Assembly: GCF_900172295.1 (NCBI RefSeq)
Contig: NZ_FWFL01000006.1
Span: 186,001 to 250,000, forward strand
Direction: 5' to 3'
DNA: 64,000 nt
DNA from: Roseovarius litorisediminis
GTDB taxonomy: Bacteria; Pseudomonadota; Alphaproteobacteria; Rhodobacterales; Rhodobacteraceae
This document shows positions 27,210-35,612 of the stretch, piece by piece. The notes under the pieces are model-generated. The model searched no databases and had not been told where the DNA came from. It saw only the letters and a list, made by a program, of their open reading frames with translations. The stretch's first letter is position 1. Each line of letters opens with the position of its first letter. The position numbers and the translations under genes were made by a program.

Positions 27210-27749
27210 ACCGACGGTTACGCCTTAGACATCTGAACGAAATCAAACCGATACCTCAAACCAGCCTGCCGAAATCAAAGACTTTTTCAACGAAATCGGC
27301 TCTCTGCCCAAATTCGCTGCATCGTGCTTGAATGGCCGGTGTGGACCGGCGGCGCATAAGCCCTTACATGTTGCCGTTCACTAACGTGTTTTGGGAAAGC
27401 AGTCGTTTATTCAAACCCGCCATGCGCAAACGTCCGGTTTTCCATTTTGGGTCACTTGGTGGCGTGAAGGTCAAAATCACCTGACGTTCGACACCTGGCT
27501 ATCTGCACGTTCTGCTGAACAGATTAGGCAGGGTCTGTTGATGAGCCCAATTTGAAACACCCCGATGTTACAGGTCTTTGCTGCGGCCCAAGGGCTGGTT
27601 TCCGCAATTTGCCCCAAAATCCCTGCCGGGGGCATCCGGTAAAAAGGGCCGAAAGTGGCCAGCCACAAAAAGTTTGGGCTGCCAACTTTCTGGTCAAGCA
27701 TTTCAAAAAACCACGAACAGCCCTGCCCTGCGGCTTGGTCCCAAATGCC
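27210..27749. other. Decayed intergenic interval after the transposase remnant
   Basis: About 540 bases contain only short overlapping frames without recognisable domains or ribosome sites. With the transposase tail on the left and repeats on the right, this looks like the scar of one or more insertions. CTTTTTCAACGAAATCGGC at 27279-27297 resembles an insertion-sequence end, but I could not pair it with a left end. Confidence 0.4.
27613..27638. repeat. Diverged copy of the intergenic repeat at 11861
   Basis: CCCAAAATCCCTGCCGGGGG followed by CATCCGG matches the 11857-11883 element (CCCAAAAT, gap, CCCGCCGGAGGCATCCGG) with a three-base deletion and a few substitutions. It lies inside the decayed interval. 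Confidence 0.45.
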
Positions 27750-27836
27750 GGATTTCGTACAAAACGTACGCTCTGTTCCCAGAACCACCCAGATCGCGTA
27801 CGAAATCCACGTACGTTTCGTACGCTTTGTACGCTC
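27750..27836. repeat. CGTAC-rich repeat cluster with a 10-bp hairpin
   Basis: The pentamer CGTAC occurs six times within about 80 bases, at the 3' side of the YeeE-type gene. GCGTACGAAA (27796-27805) and TTTCGTACGC (27816-27825) form a perfect 10-bp inverted repeat around a 10-base loop. GGATTTCGTAC at 27750-27760 is a further inverted copy. A related cluster is at 59886-59930. It may act as the transcript end of the leftward permease gene. Confidence 0.6.
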
Positions 27837-28901
27837 TCAGGTCGGAGCCATCCGCAGCGCGGCGCGGCCCATGCATAGGTTTGTGGCCATCGCCCCCACC
27901 CACATGAAGAAAACCGCTACCCAGGCCGTAGTGGCAAATATCGCCCCTCCCGACATGCCTGCACCCACCGCACAACCGCCTGCCAGCATCGCGCCAAAAC
28001 CCATGAGAACAGCCCCGATCAGATAGCGCTCCATCGGCGTATCTGCGCCAAAACGCTGGATTTTTGCCTCGCGCTTGAACAGCGCCATCACCGCCGACCC
28101 GATAAATACCCCCGGCACCAGCCCCACGCCAAAACCAAGCGGCAGATCGGTGCTATTGACCAGCCCCATCAGCGTATCCGTAGATGGGCCGGTGAATGTG
28201 ACGGACGAGACCGCCACCACCTCAAACGAGGTCTCCGCGATGGCATAAGTTAGCAACCATCCCAACGCCACGGCCATCCCAACAAGTGCTGCAGCAACTG
28301 CCTCACCGATCGGAACTTGCCTGCTAAACGCAAGGAAAAAAGAGAAAAAAAGCACGATGAACGCAATTCCCGCTGCCATCCCATGCCCCATTCCGATCTG
28401 TGACAGCAGGCTGCGCGCTTCGCCTCCGGGAACCAGCCACAGCCCCGCCAGCACCTCGCGCACGGGCGATAAAACACCCCGCAGCGATGATTGCGCCACT
28501 AACGTGAGAACCAGCCCTGTCACAAAGGCCCGCAGGTTGCCCGTGGCCGACAACACCAGCAATCGGCTGGCACAACCCCGGGCCAGGATCATCCCGCAGC
28601 CAAACATCAGGCCGCCGATGATCGCCCCCGACATAGAGCCGGTGGTCGCCAGCTGACGTGCCTGCGACACATCCAGCCAGCCAAGCCAGATCGCGCCCTG
28701 CACGGCGGCAACCCCAGTGCAAAACGCGATCAACCATATCGACAGACGCGGGCCAAAACTGCCTTCGCTGACCTCGACCGAGGCCGCGCGCAGGCAAAAT
28801 CGCGAATGCTGCGCCGCCGCACCGAAGAGCACGCCAACCAAGGCCCCGGCCAACATTAGCACCGCCCCATCACCGAAACGGTCAATAAAACTTTCCAGCA
28901 T
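27837..28901 (-). CDS. YeeE/YedE-family (TsuA-like) thiosulfate permease
   Basis: The 354-residue inner-membrane protein has about nine or more helices and two DUF395/YeeE modules. The conserved Cys/Gly motifs lining the TsuA thiosulfate path are GCGMILARGCASRLL (about 100-114) and AGGCAVGAGMSGGAIFA (about 317-333). It follows the sox genes after soxF and the DUF302 gene, so it probably imports thiosulfate or a related sulfur species. It is the second such permease of the locus, the other being soxT at 40071-41126. Confidence 0.82.
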   Translation of the reverse strand: MLESFIDRFGDGAVLMLAGALVGVLFGAAAQHSRFCLRAASVEVSEGSFGPRLSIWLIAFCTGVAAVQGAIWLGWLDVSQARQLATTGSMSGAIIGGLMFGCGMILARGCASRLLVLSATGNLRAFVTGLVLTLVAQSSLRGVLSPVREVLAGLWLVPGGEARSLLSQIGMGHGMAAGIAFIVLFFSFFLAFSRQVPIGEAVAAALVGMAVALGWLLTYAIAETSFEVVAVSSVTFTGPSTDTLMGLVNSTDLPLGFGVGLVPGVFIGSAVMALFKREAKIQRFGADTPMERYLIGAVLMGFGAMLAGGCAVGAGMSGGAIFATTAWVAVFFMWVGAMATNLCMGRAALRMAPT

Positions 28902-28997
28902 ATGCCATCCTTTCCGGATCGCCAGACCCTAGCGGCAGGACGCCAAAATCGCTTTGACCTTTGTCAAGCAGCAACCTCGGAACCAGGCACCAAAGCC

Positions 28998-29429
28998 TTA
29001 TTCCATTGCCTTTTTCACAATTTCATCTGACAGGGCCTGCACCTTTTGCATCACGCCATCAGGGTAGTTGGGATAGCCGATTTCAACATCGCCGCCCCGG
29101 TCGGTTACGAATATCTTGTAGGGGCAATGCACGATATTCATTGCATCGGCCTCCATCACTTCGCGCGACAGCTGAGCCGAGCAGAACAAAAAGATGTCAG
29201 CCGCTGTAAACACCTCAACGTCGCTGCCTACATCAGCTGCGGTACGGTTCAGCATTTCACCAACATGGCTGGTAAAATCGATGACCAGGCCATGCCCGAC
29301 AATTGCGTTTTCAACGGCAAATGTGGCATCTTCAAACGCGCCATCAAACTTATAGACCGTCGCAACGTCACCCGCGAACACAGGGACGGCCATCAGGGCA
29401 ATGACACCCGCAAGGAAATTGGTTTTCAT
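28998..29429 (-). CDS. Exported DUF302 protein of the sox locus
   Basis: The 143-residue protein has a Sec signal peptide (MKTNFLAGVIALMAVPVFA, cleavage about 19). The DUF302 domain starts near AFEDATFAVENAIVGHGLVI and includes EVFTAADIFLFCSAQLSREV and a Cys in MNIVHCPYKIFV. Two Cys residues (about 94 and 112) are retained. The ATG at 29429 has AGGAGAA upstream; a longer frame would read into soxF. DUF302 proteins recur beside sulfur-oxidation genes, and a role in binding or carrying sulfur is possible but unproven. Confidence 0.78.
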   Translation of the reverse strand: MKTNFLAGVIALMAVPVFAGDVATVYKFDGAFEDATFAVENAIVGHGLVIDFTSHVGEMLNRTAADVGSDVEVFTAADIFLFCSAQLSREVMEADAMNIVHCPYKIFVTDRGGDVEIGYPNYPDGVMQKVQALSDEIVKKAME

Positions 29430-29512
29430 GATGGTTCTCCTCTCATAACTTTCATTCAGACAGATATTTTCGGTGCGGGCGTTGCGCTGGATCAATTCGC
29501 CACCGGTTGGGT

Positions 29513-30781
29513 TCAGCCAAACATGTCTGCAGTGATCCCGGCATACCAACCTACGGATTCCTCGTAGGTAGCTTTACGCGTTGCCGCGTCTTCGCCGGTC
29601 TGAGAAATGAACCCGTCAACCTTGGCGATCTTTTCATCTGTCGCCTCATAGGTCGCTCCTACTTTGACCCCGTCGTCGGTATCAATCAGCGACCAGCAGG
29701 TATTGCTGAACTTGGCCGGAAACACCTTGGAGCTGGTCAGCGCACCACGCACCGCCATGGCACAGACCTTGGCCTGGGAATTGGCAGCAAAGCCGGATTT
29801 GGGCATATCGCCCTGCGCGGCAGAATCGCCCAGCACATGCACATCCGCATCCGCCTTGCTGCTCATATCCGCTGCATTCACAGGCACCCAGTTGCCATCG
29901 GCCACACCTGCCATATCTGCGATGCGCCCGGCTTTCATCGCCGGAATGACGTTGCAGACATCAATCTTTTCTTCGGAGCCGTCGATATCAACTGTCATGG
30001 CCTCGGGGTTCACGCTGACATTGTCACCGCCGAAATCCGGGCCGATCCGCTCGATCATGCCGCCGTAATGATGCTGCCAGCCTTCCTCGAACAGCGCCTG
30101 TTTCGAGAATTTTTCTTTCGGGTCGACGATCAGGATCTTGGCCGTGGGATTGTTCTGTTTGAGGACGTGCGCCACCATCGACACCCTCTCGTACGGCCCC
30201 GGCGGGCAACGATAAGGGTTGGGCGGGGCCACCATGGCAAAGGTGCCGCCTTCGGGCATCGCCATGATCTGTGCCTTGAGCAATTCAGACTGCGAACCTG
30301 CCTTGTAAGCGTGGGGCATCTTGTTTTGTGCAGACACGTCCCAGCCCGGAACCGCGCCGTCGACAAAATCAATGCCGGGGCTCAGGATCAGCTTGTCGTA
30401 TTTCAGCGTGCTGCCACCGGCCAGCGCAACCGTCTTGGCATCGCGGTCCACGTCCACAGCCCAGTCATGCACAACGTTGATGCCGTATTTTGCGGCCAGC
30501 GTACCATAGGTGTGGCCGATATCCTCGAGGTCGGTGAATCCCCCCAGGTAAAGGTTGGAGAAAAAGCAGGTAAAATAGGTCCGCGAAGGTTCAACCAATG
30601 TAACGTCGATGGCACCCTTGCTGTCCTTAGCGATATAGCGCGCGGCCGTGGCACCGCCTGCGCCCCCCCCAATCACCACAACGCGGGGTTTGCCGTGGCC
30701 ATCAGCCATCACCGCAGGTGCGGCAAGGCTGACAGCAGCTGCGGCGCCTGTGCCGATAAATAAGCGTCTGTTCAGCTTCAT
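29513..30781 (-). CDS. soxF: SoxF, FAD-containing sulfide dehydrogenase subunit (FccB-like)
   Basis: The 422-residue periplasmic flavoprotein has a Tat signal (NRRLFIGTGAAAA, ending near Ala26), the FAD Rossmann motif RVVVIGGGAGGATAARYI (about 33-50) and redox Cys residues, one in YFTCFFSNLYLGGFTDLED and one in PYRCPPGPYERVSM. The C-terminal FCSD-flavin-binding domain ends in WYAGITADMFG. SoxF oxidises sulfide with a cytochrome partner, most likely SoxE, encoded just upstream (25-base gap). Confidence 0.92.
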   Translation of the reverse strand: MKLNRRLFIGTGAAAAVSLAAPAVMADGHGKPRVVVIGGGAGGATAARYIAKDSKGAIDVTLVEPSRTYFTCFFSNLYLGGFTDLEDIGHTYGTLAAKYGINVVHDWAVDVDRDAKTVALAGGSTLKYDKLILSPGIDFVDGAVPGWDVSAQNKMPHAYKAGSQSELLKAQIMAMPEGGTFAMVAPPNPYRCPPGPYERVSMVAHVLKQNNPTAKILIVDPKEKFSKQALFEEGWQHHYGGMIERIGPDFGGDNVSVNPEAMTVDIDGSEEKIDVCNVIPAMKAGRIADMAGVADGNWVPVNAADMSSKADADVHVLGDSAAQGDMPKSGFAANSQAKVCAMAVRGALTSSKVFPAKFSNTCWSLIDTDDGVKVGATYEATDEKIAKVDGFISQTGEDAATRKATYEESVGWYAGITADMFG

Positions 30782-30805
30782 TATTCTTCTCCCTGAATGC
30801 CCCGG

Positions 30806-31510
30806 CTATTCGAGGTCTTTGAAATAGGCCGCCAGCGATGCGATCTCCTCGTTCGACAGGCGCCCCGCCATCATTTGCATGACAGGGTGCCGACGCAATT
30901 TGTTCTTGTAGGCATGCATGGCCACGACAAAGTTTTCTTCGGGCCAACGGGTAATCGACGGAATGCCCTGCGCGCTACCATCACTTTGGTGGCAGGTCAG
31001 GCATTCGGTCGAAAGGTATTCACCATATTCCGGGTCGCCCTGAAGGGCCAGAATGGCCGGATCAACATCGTGGTCGGTGCCGCGCGCGGTGGGTTCGGCC
31101 TCGGGAATATTTGAAGGGTTATCGGAAAACATCCGCAAGTAAGCCATCAGATCGGCCCGTTCCTGCGAATCATCCAATCCCGGAAAGCTCATCCGTGTTT
31201 TCGAAACCAATGCCAGCGGGTTGGCGATATAGGCGTCCAGTGTTTCGAACGTCCACGTCAGCCCGTCAACGCCCGCACGCTGCATCGACTTTGAATAGGC
31301 AAATCCTTCGTGGGTCGCGGCCCGACGACCAAACAGCCCATTCAGGTGTGGCCCGATACTGTCTTGCGCGCCGTTGCCAATCTCGTGGCACCCGCTGCAA
31401 ACATCAAACAGTTCTTTTCCAGTCTCGGCATCGCCCGCCAGTTCGGCGTGGGCTGCCCCTGCCGCCAGGACAGCGGCAAAGGCTATGTTCAGGTATCGAG
31501 CGATCCGCAT
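30806..31510 (-). CDS. soxE: SoxE, diheme c-type cytochrome
   Basis: This 234-residue periplasmic protein has a Sec signal (MRIARYLNIAFAAVLAAGAAHA) and two heme c sites, CSGCH at 38-42 and CLTCH at 170-174. Methionine ligand candidates are in TRMSFPGL and the MQMMAGRL stretch. SoxE pairs with SoxF as the cytochrome partner of sulfide dehydrogenase. It lies 5 bases after soxD, in the same transcript. Confidence 0.92.
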   Translation of the reverse strand: MRIARYLNIAFAAVLAAGAAHAELAGDAETGKELFDVCSGCHEIGNGAQDSIGPHLNGLFGRRAATHEGFAYSKSMQRAGVDGLTWTFETLDAYIANPLALVSKTRMSFPGLDDSQERADLMAYLRMFSDNPSNIPEAEPTARGTDHDVDPAILALQGDPEYGEYLSTECLTCHQSDGSAQGIPSITRWPEENFVVAMHAYKNKLRRHPVMQMMAGRLSNEEIASLAAYFKDLE

Positions 31511-31515
31511 TCTAC

Positions 31516-32538
31516 CTATTCGGCAAAGGTCGAAAGATAGGCCTCAATCGCGGCAATATCTTCGTCCTTGCGTAAACCGGCAAAGCTCATCTTTGTGCCT
31601 TTGATGTACTTCTTTGGCTTGGCGAGAAACTCGGCCAGGGTCTCAGAGTTCCAGCTCAGACCTTCATCGGCTTTTTCCATCAAAGCGTTTGAATATTTGA
31701 ATCCATCCACAGCACCTGCAGCACGTCCCAAGATACCATTCAACTGCGGACCCACACGGTTCTTGGCCCCGTCGCCTACCTGATGGCAGGACTTGCATTT
31801 CTTGAATACTTTTTCACCCGCAGCCACCAATTCGGGATCAGGTGCTTCAGTTGCGGCGGCCGCTTCTTCCACGGGCTCGGGTTCAACAACCTCGGCCTCA
31901 GCGCCTTCTTCTTCCGGCGTTACATCCAGCACAAGCGCACGCATGGTAATCTCCACGCTATCCTTGCAGTTTTCCATGCAGGGCTCACCGGTCCAGATTG
32001 CATGCTCTGCCTCGATCCGGTCATCGACGATAAAGCCCTCTGCATTGGGCATTTCCACGTCCAGGAACGTATCGCGCGACAGTTCAAAATCTTCATCAAC
32101 CAGATCGTTGGAATAGAGGATATAGGCAACAATCGCATAAACCTCGTCATTTGTCAGGCTTTGTGCGTTGCCAAACGGCATCGACCGGTTGACGTAATCC
32201 CATGTGGTCGACAGGTAGGGCCAGTAGGATCCCACGGTTTTCAGCGGGTCCTTATCCGCCAATGTGCCCTGCCCGCCAGCCAATTTGGGCCAGTTGCCCA
32301 CGCCCTCGGCAAAATCACCGTGGCAGGCGGCACATTTTTCGGCAAACACCTCTTCACCGGTCAGCACATCGCCCGACCCTTCGGGCAGGCCGCTGCCATC
32401 CGGGCTGACATCAAGGTTCCATGCAGCAATCTCTTCAGGCAGTGCCGCGCGCCCCAGACCAAACTTTTCGGCCAGAACCGGGCTGGCCGTCAGGGCAAAC
32501 GCCGTTATCAGCGTGGTTGATTTAAGAAACTTCGACAT
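31516..32538 (-). CDS. soxD: SoxD, diheme cytochrome subunit of sulfane dehydrogenase
   Basis: The 340-residue periplasmic cytochrome has a Sec signal (MSKFLKSTTLITAFALTASPVLA), heme sites CAACH (69-73) and CKSCH (248-252), and a Glu/Ala-rich linker (about 207-236) between the two cytochrome domains. It partners SoxC in oxidising the sulfane sulfur held on SoxY. The ATG at 32538 lies 17 bases inside the end of soxC with GGGAGG upstream; a longer frame would start inside soxC without a family match. Confidence 0.93.
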   Translation of the reverse strand: MSKFLKSTTLITAFALTASPVLAEKFGLGRAALPEEIAAWNLDVSPDGSGLPEGSGDVLTGEEVFAEKCAACHGDFAEGVGNWPKLAGGQGTLADKDPLKTVGSYWPYLSTTWDYVNRSMPFGNAQSLTNDEVYAIVAYILYSNDLVDEDFELSRDTFLDVEMPNAEGFIVDDRIEAEHAIWTGEPCMENCKDSVEITMRALVLDVTPEEEGAEAEVVEPEPVEEAAAATEAPDPELVAAGEKVFKKCKSCHQVGDGAKNRVGPQLNGILGRAAGAVDGFKYSNALMEKADEGLSWNSETLAEFLAKPKKYIKGTKMSFAGLRKDEDIAAIEAYLSTFAE

Positions 32539-33793
32539 TTTCAGCCTCCCCGTTCGGGCGGACCCACCAGGTCTGGATACAGTTGTTATGATAGATCGAG
32601 TTTTCACCACGGACTTCGCGCAGCTGTGTCTTGGTCGGCTGAACATAGCCGGTTTCGTCCATCGCACGGGATTGCAGCAGCATTTCTTCGCCGTCCCACT
32701 CGGTATCCAGATAGAACCGCGTCAGTGCCATCTTCTCGCCGGGCTTGGCCAGACGGGCGGTTTCCCATGTCTTGCCGCCATCTTTGCTGACATCCACACG
32801 CTTGATTGCACCGCGACCTGACCACGCCAATCCGGTGATCACCAGGGGCCCTTTTCCGTGAGTGATGGGCGATTGCGGGCTGGGTGAGGTCACGACCGAT
32901 TTCGCGTCCATCGCCCAAGTCCATTTGCGGCTGATACCATCAGCCAGCGTATCGGTGTATTTGCTGGTTTCCTCGCGGCTTTCCACGGGGCCTTCCATGA
33001 CCTCAATCCGGCGCAACCATTTGATCCACATGTTGCCTTCCCAGCCGGGAACAACCAGCCGTACGGGATAGCCATGTTCTTTACGCAGCGCCTCTCCGTT
33101 GGCCTTGAAGGCGACCAGCACATCATCCAGCGCCTTTTCCATCGGGATTGAGCGACCGTTCGATGACGCATCAGCGCCTTCGACGTATATCCACTTGCCA
33201 GCAGTGTCATAGCCGGCCTCTTCCAGCAGTGTGCGTAGCGGCACGCCGGTATATTCCATATTGTGGATCATACCATGCGTGAACTGTGCACCATTCAATT
33301 GCGCACCGGCCCATTCCATGCCGGTGTTGGCCGCGCATTCGCAGAAATAAACGTGGTTTTCGCGCGGAAACCGCTCAAGATCGGCGTAGGTAAAGATCAG
33401 CGGCGTATCGACCATGCCGTTGATCATCAGGCGGTAGTCCTGCTTGCTCAGTTCAATCGCACCCGAGTGGTGGCGCTCGAACGCGCAGCCCTGCGGCGTG
33501 ATTGTCCCATCCAGCGCATGGATCGGTGTGAAGTTGATTGAACTGATCGTATCGGCGGTCAGCCATTCCACATTGCGGCGTATGACGTCGCTTTCATACT
33601 CGATCGGCAGCCCGTAGGGCGTGGCATCTACACCGTCACCAAAGCCATTGGCCCATGGCTGAACTTCGGTGATCAGCGGGTCAGGTGTTTCGGCCTTTGC
33701 GGCCCCGGCCGTAATGGCCCCCGCCGCAGCCGCCGCCGTGCCGCGCAGAAACGCGCGTCGCGACGTTGGTTTGCCTGTGAAGGTCTTGGACAT
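32522..33793 (-). CDS. soxC: SoxC, molybdoenzyme subunit of sulfane dehydrogenase
   Basis: The 423-residue sulfite-oxidase-family protein has a Tat signal (TSRRAFLRGTAAAAAGAITAG). The Mo-cofactor domain has the Cys ligand in VYFCECAANTGMEWAG and the family stretch GYPVRLVVPGWEGNMWIKWL, followed by a C-terminal dimerisation domain (GLAWSGRGAIKRVDVSKDGG). SoxCD removes six electrons from sulfane sulfur, so its presence predicts full oxidation of thiosulfate to sulfate without sulfur globules. Confidence 0.95.
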   Translation of the reverse strand: MSKTFTGKPTSRRAFLRGTAAAAAGAITAGAAKAETPDPLITEVQPWANGFGDGVDATPYGLPIEYESDVIRRNVEWLTADTISSINFTPIHALDGTITPQGCAFERHHSGAIELSKQDYRLMINGMVDTPLIFTYADLERFPRENHVYFCECAANTGMEWAGAQLNGAQFTHGMIHNMEYTGVPLRTLLEEAGYDTAGKWIYVEGADASSNGRSIPMEKALDDVLVAFKANGEALRKEHGYPVRLVVPGWEGNMWIKWLRRIEVMEGPVESREETSKYTDTLADGISRKWTWAMDAKSVVTSPSPQSPITHGKGPLVITGLAWSGRGAIKRVDVSKDGGKTWETARLAKPGEKMALTRFYLDTEWDGEEMLLQSRAMDETGYVQPTKTQLREVRGENSIYHNNCIQTWWVRPNGEAENVEVS

Positions 33794-33819
33794 CTCACAT
33801 GCCTCCTTTCAGCTAGACT

Positions 33820-35517
33820 TCAGGCGCCAACAACTTTGACGCTGGTATTGGGTTTAACAGTGACGGTGCCCTGCTTGCGGATATGGCTTTCGACCACATC
33901 CCAGATCTGCGGGCCTTCGGTGCCTTCGTTCACGCTGGCCCAGCCCGCAATCTGATAGGTCTTGGCCGGATCAATCGCCTCGCCTGTTTTCAGCAGGGTC
34001 ATTTCGGTGATGCGGCTGCCCTGAGGTTTGGTGATATCAATCCGATACCCCAACCCCCCGGTGCGCACCATGTCGCCCCCTTGTTGATAATAAGGGTCAG
34101 GGTTAAACAGGTTGTCTGCCACGTCTTCCAACACCACACCCAGGAATTCCCCAGTCATTTCCGTACGGTACGCTTGACCATAGGTCATCGAGGTGACGTT
34201 CCAGATATCCTCGCGGGTGATATCCTGGCCGGGCAGGATCGATGGCCCCCAACGCACTCCGGGTGACAGGGCGATATCGGCCTCACGTTCAGAGATCAGC
34301 GCATCGCAGATCAGATCATCCCATGTGCCGTTGAAATTGCCGCGACGATAGAGCAGCGAATCCGTCTGCCCGATCACCTCGGTCAGTTGGTCCATGTAAG
34401 GCGCGCGCTGTTCGTCAATTACGGCAGCCACTTCGGCGTCAGGTTCAATCACATCCGAAAAGATCGGGATCAGTTTATGGCGAAAGCCCATCATCCGCCC
34501 GTCGCGCACATCCAGATCGACGCGGCTGACGAATTTGCCGTTACTGCCCGACGCGATGATAATCGTCTCGCCCACCAACACAGGTTCAGGCAGTGCGTCA
34601 TGGGTGTGGCCCGACAGGATCACGTCGATGCCGGTCACGATACTGGCCATCTTCTTGTCTACGTCAAAGCCATTGTGGCTGAGAACCACAACCAGTTCCG
34701 CACCCTGCCCGCGCACCTCATCGACCATTTCCTGCATGTTCTCGTCGCGGATACCAAAGGCGTATTCGGGGAACATCCAGCCGGGATTGGCAATTGGCAT
34801 ATAGGGGAATGCCTGCCCGATCACGGCGATCTTGACGCCGCCGCGCTCAAAGAACTTGTAGGGCGGAAACAATTCGGCCGGTTCATCCCATTCGGCGTCA
34901 AAAATATTCTGGCCAAGAGCGGCGAATGGCAGACCCGCGACAATCTCATTCACCCTGTCCGATCCAAGCGTGAATTCCCAGTGAAAGGTCATCGCGTCGG
35001 GTTTCAGCGCGTTCATCACGTTGACCATGTCCTGGCCTTCGGTCTGGTAACAGGTATAGCTGCCATGCCATGTGTCGCCGCCATCCAGCAACAGGGCATC
35101 GGGCCGCTCGGCACGGATAGCATTAATCACCGTCGCCATCCGGTCCAGTCCGCCGACCCTGCCATACGCCTGCGCCAGCGCGTTGAAATCCCCGGCACTC
35201 AGCGCGTAATGCGATGCGCTGCCGTCGTCGATGCCGTAAAGCTTGCGGAAATCGGCGCCGGTGACATGCGGCACCTGCCCCTTATTGTCGCCAACGCCAA
35301 GATTGATCGAAGGCTCGCGGAAATAGATCGGTTTCAGCTGCGCATGAATATCCGTCACATGGATAAGAGAGACATTTCCAAACGTATCGAACTGCAGCAA
35401 CTGGTCCTGCGTCAGTGCCTGTTGCGCGGCCAACCGCCCCCATTGCCCGTAAGAAGAGGCCCCAAGAATGGCCGAAGCCGCCATGCTTGTCTGAAGAAAA
35501 TCACGCCGTGAAATCAT
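33820..35517 (-). CDS. soxB: SoxB, thiosulfohydrolase
   Basis: The 565-residue dimanganese hydrolase releases sulfate from the SoxY-bound thiosulfonate. It has a Tat signal (SRRDFLQTSMAASAILGASS). The metallophosphoesterase motifs are VTDIHAQLKP (about 55-64), LLDGGDTWHGSYT, VVLSHNGFDVD and ILSGHTHDAL. The C-terminal 5'-nucleotidase-type domain runs from about 385 (YRRGNFNGTWDDLICDAL). Upstream, in the gap to soxA, lie a 15-bp hairpin and a putative regulator box. Confidence 0.95.
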   Translation of the reverse strand: MISRRDFLQTSMAASAILGASSYGQWGRLAAQQALTQDQLLQFDTFGNVSLIHVTDIHAQLKPIYFREPSINLGVGDNKGQVPHVTGADFRKLYGIDDGSASHYALSAGDFNALAQAYGRVGGLDRMATVINAIRAERPDALLLDGGDTWHGSYTCYQTEGQDMVNVMNALKPDAMTFHWEFTLGSDRVNEIVAGLPFAALGQNIFDAEWDEPAELFPPYKFFERGGVKIAVIGQAFPYMPIANPGWMFPEYAFGIRDENMQEMVDEVRGQGAELVVVLSHNGFDVDKKMASIVTGIDVILSGHTHDALPEPVLVGETIIIASGSNGKFVSRVDLDVRDGRMMGFRHKLIPIFSDVIEPDAEVAAVIDEQRAPYMDQLTEVIGQTDSLLYRRGNFNGTWDDLICDALISEREADIALSPGVRWGPSILPGQDITREDIWNVTSMTYGQAYRTEMTGEFLGVVLEDVADNLFNPDPYYQQGGDMVRTGGLGYRIDITKPQGSRITEMTLLKTGEAIDPAKTYQIAGWASVNEGTEGPQIWDVVESHIRKQGTVTVKPNTSVKVVGA

Positions 35518-35541
35518 CTGAAGTCTCTCCGTACCGTATAT

Positions 35542-35561
35542 ACATGCGGCTTTTTGAATGT
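35542..35561 (-). promoter_or_regulatory. Candidate SoxR box upstream of soxB
   Basis: Read on the minus strand this is ACATTCAAAAAGCCGCATGT, an ACAT-n12-ATGT imperfect palindrome sharing ACATTCAAA with the boxes at 37798 and 39255. It lies 25 bases before the soxB start, with TATATA just downstream on the minus strand. It suggests a regulated promoter for soxBCDEF. Confidence 0.55.
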
Positions 35562-35572
35562 TTTGTGATAAA

Positions 35573-35607
35573 GAAACCCCCGCCCGGTCAAACCGGGCGG
35601 GGGTTTC
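35573..35607 (-). terminator. Strong hairpin between soxA and soxB
   Basis: GAAACCCCCGCCCGG (35573-35587) and CCGGGCGGGGGTTTC (35593-35607) form a perfect 15-bp stem with a 5-base loop. On the minus strand it is 6 bases after the soxA stop and is followed by TTTATC. It resembles a rho-independent terminator inside the sox gene run. Confidence 0.75.
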
Positions 35608-35612
35608 AGATT

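Noticed and set aside
27477..27907. Several overlapping frames of 60-120 codons in the decayed interval
   Set aside because: They overlap each other in all frames, include the CGTAC repeats and have no recognisable family; treated as non-coding scar.
29440..29470. Possible fourth SoxR box (CATTCAGACAGATAT) upstream of the DUF302 gene
   Set aside because: Only CATTCA matches and the spacing to the second half differs from the three consistent boxes, so it is not listed as a site.
29507..30763. 418-codon open frame on the plus strand opposite soxF
   Set aside because: It is the antisense shadow of soxF in GC-rich DNA; its translation is His/Arg/Gly-rich, has no domain, and soxF on the other strand is unambiguous.
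34387..35511. 374-codon open frame on the plus strand opposite soxB
   Set aside because: Antisense shadow of soxB, His/Arg-rich without domain features.
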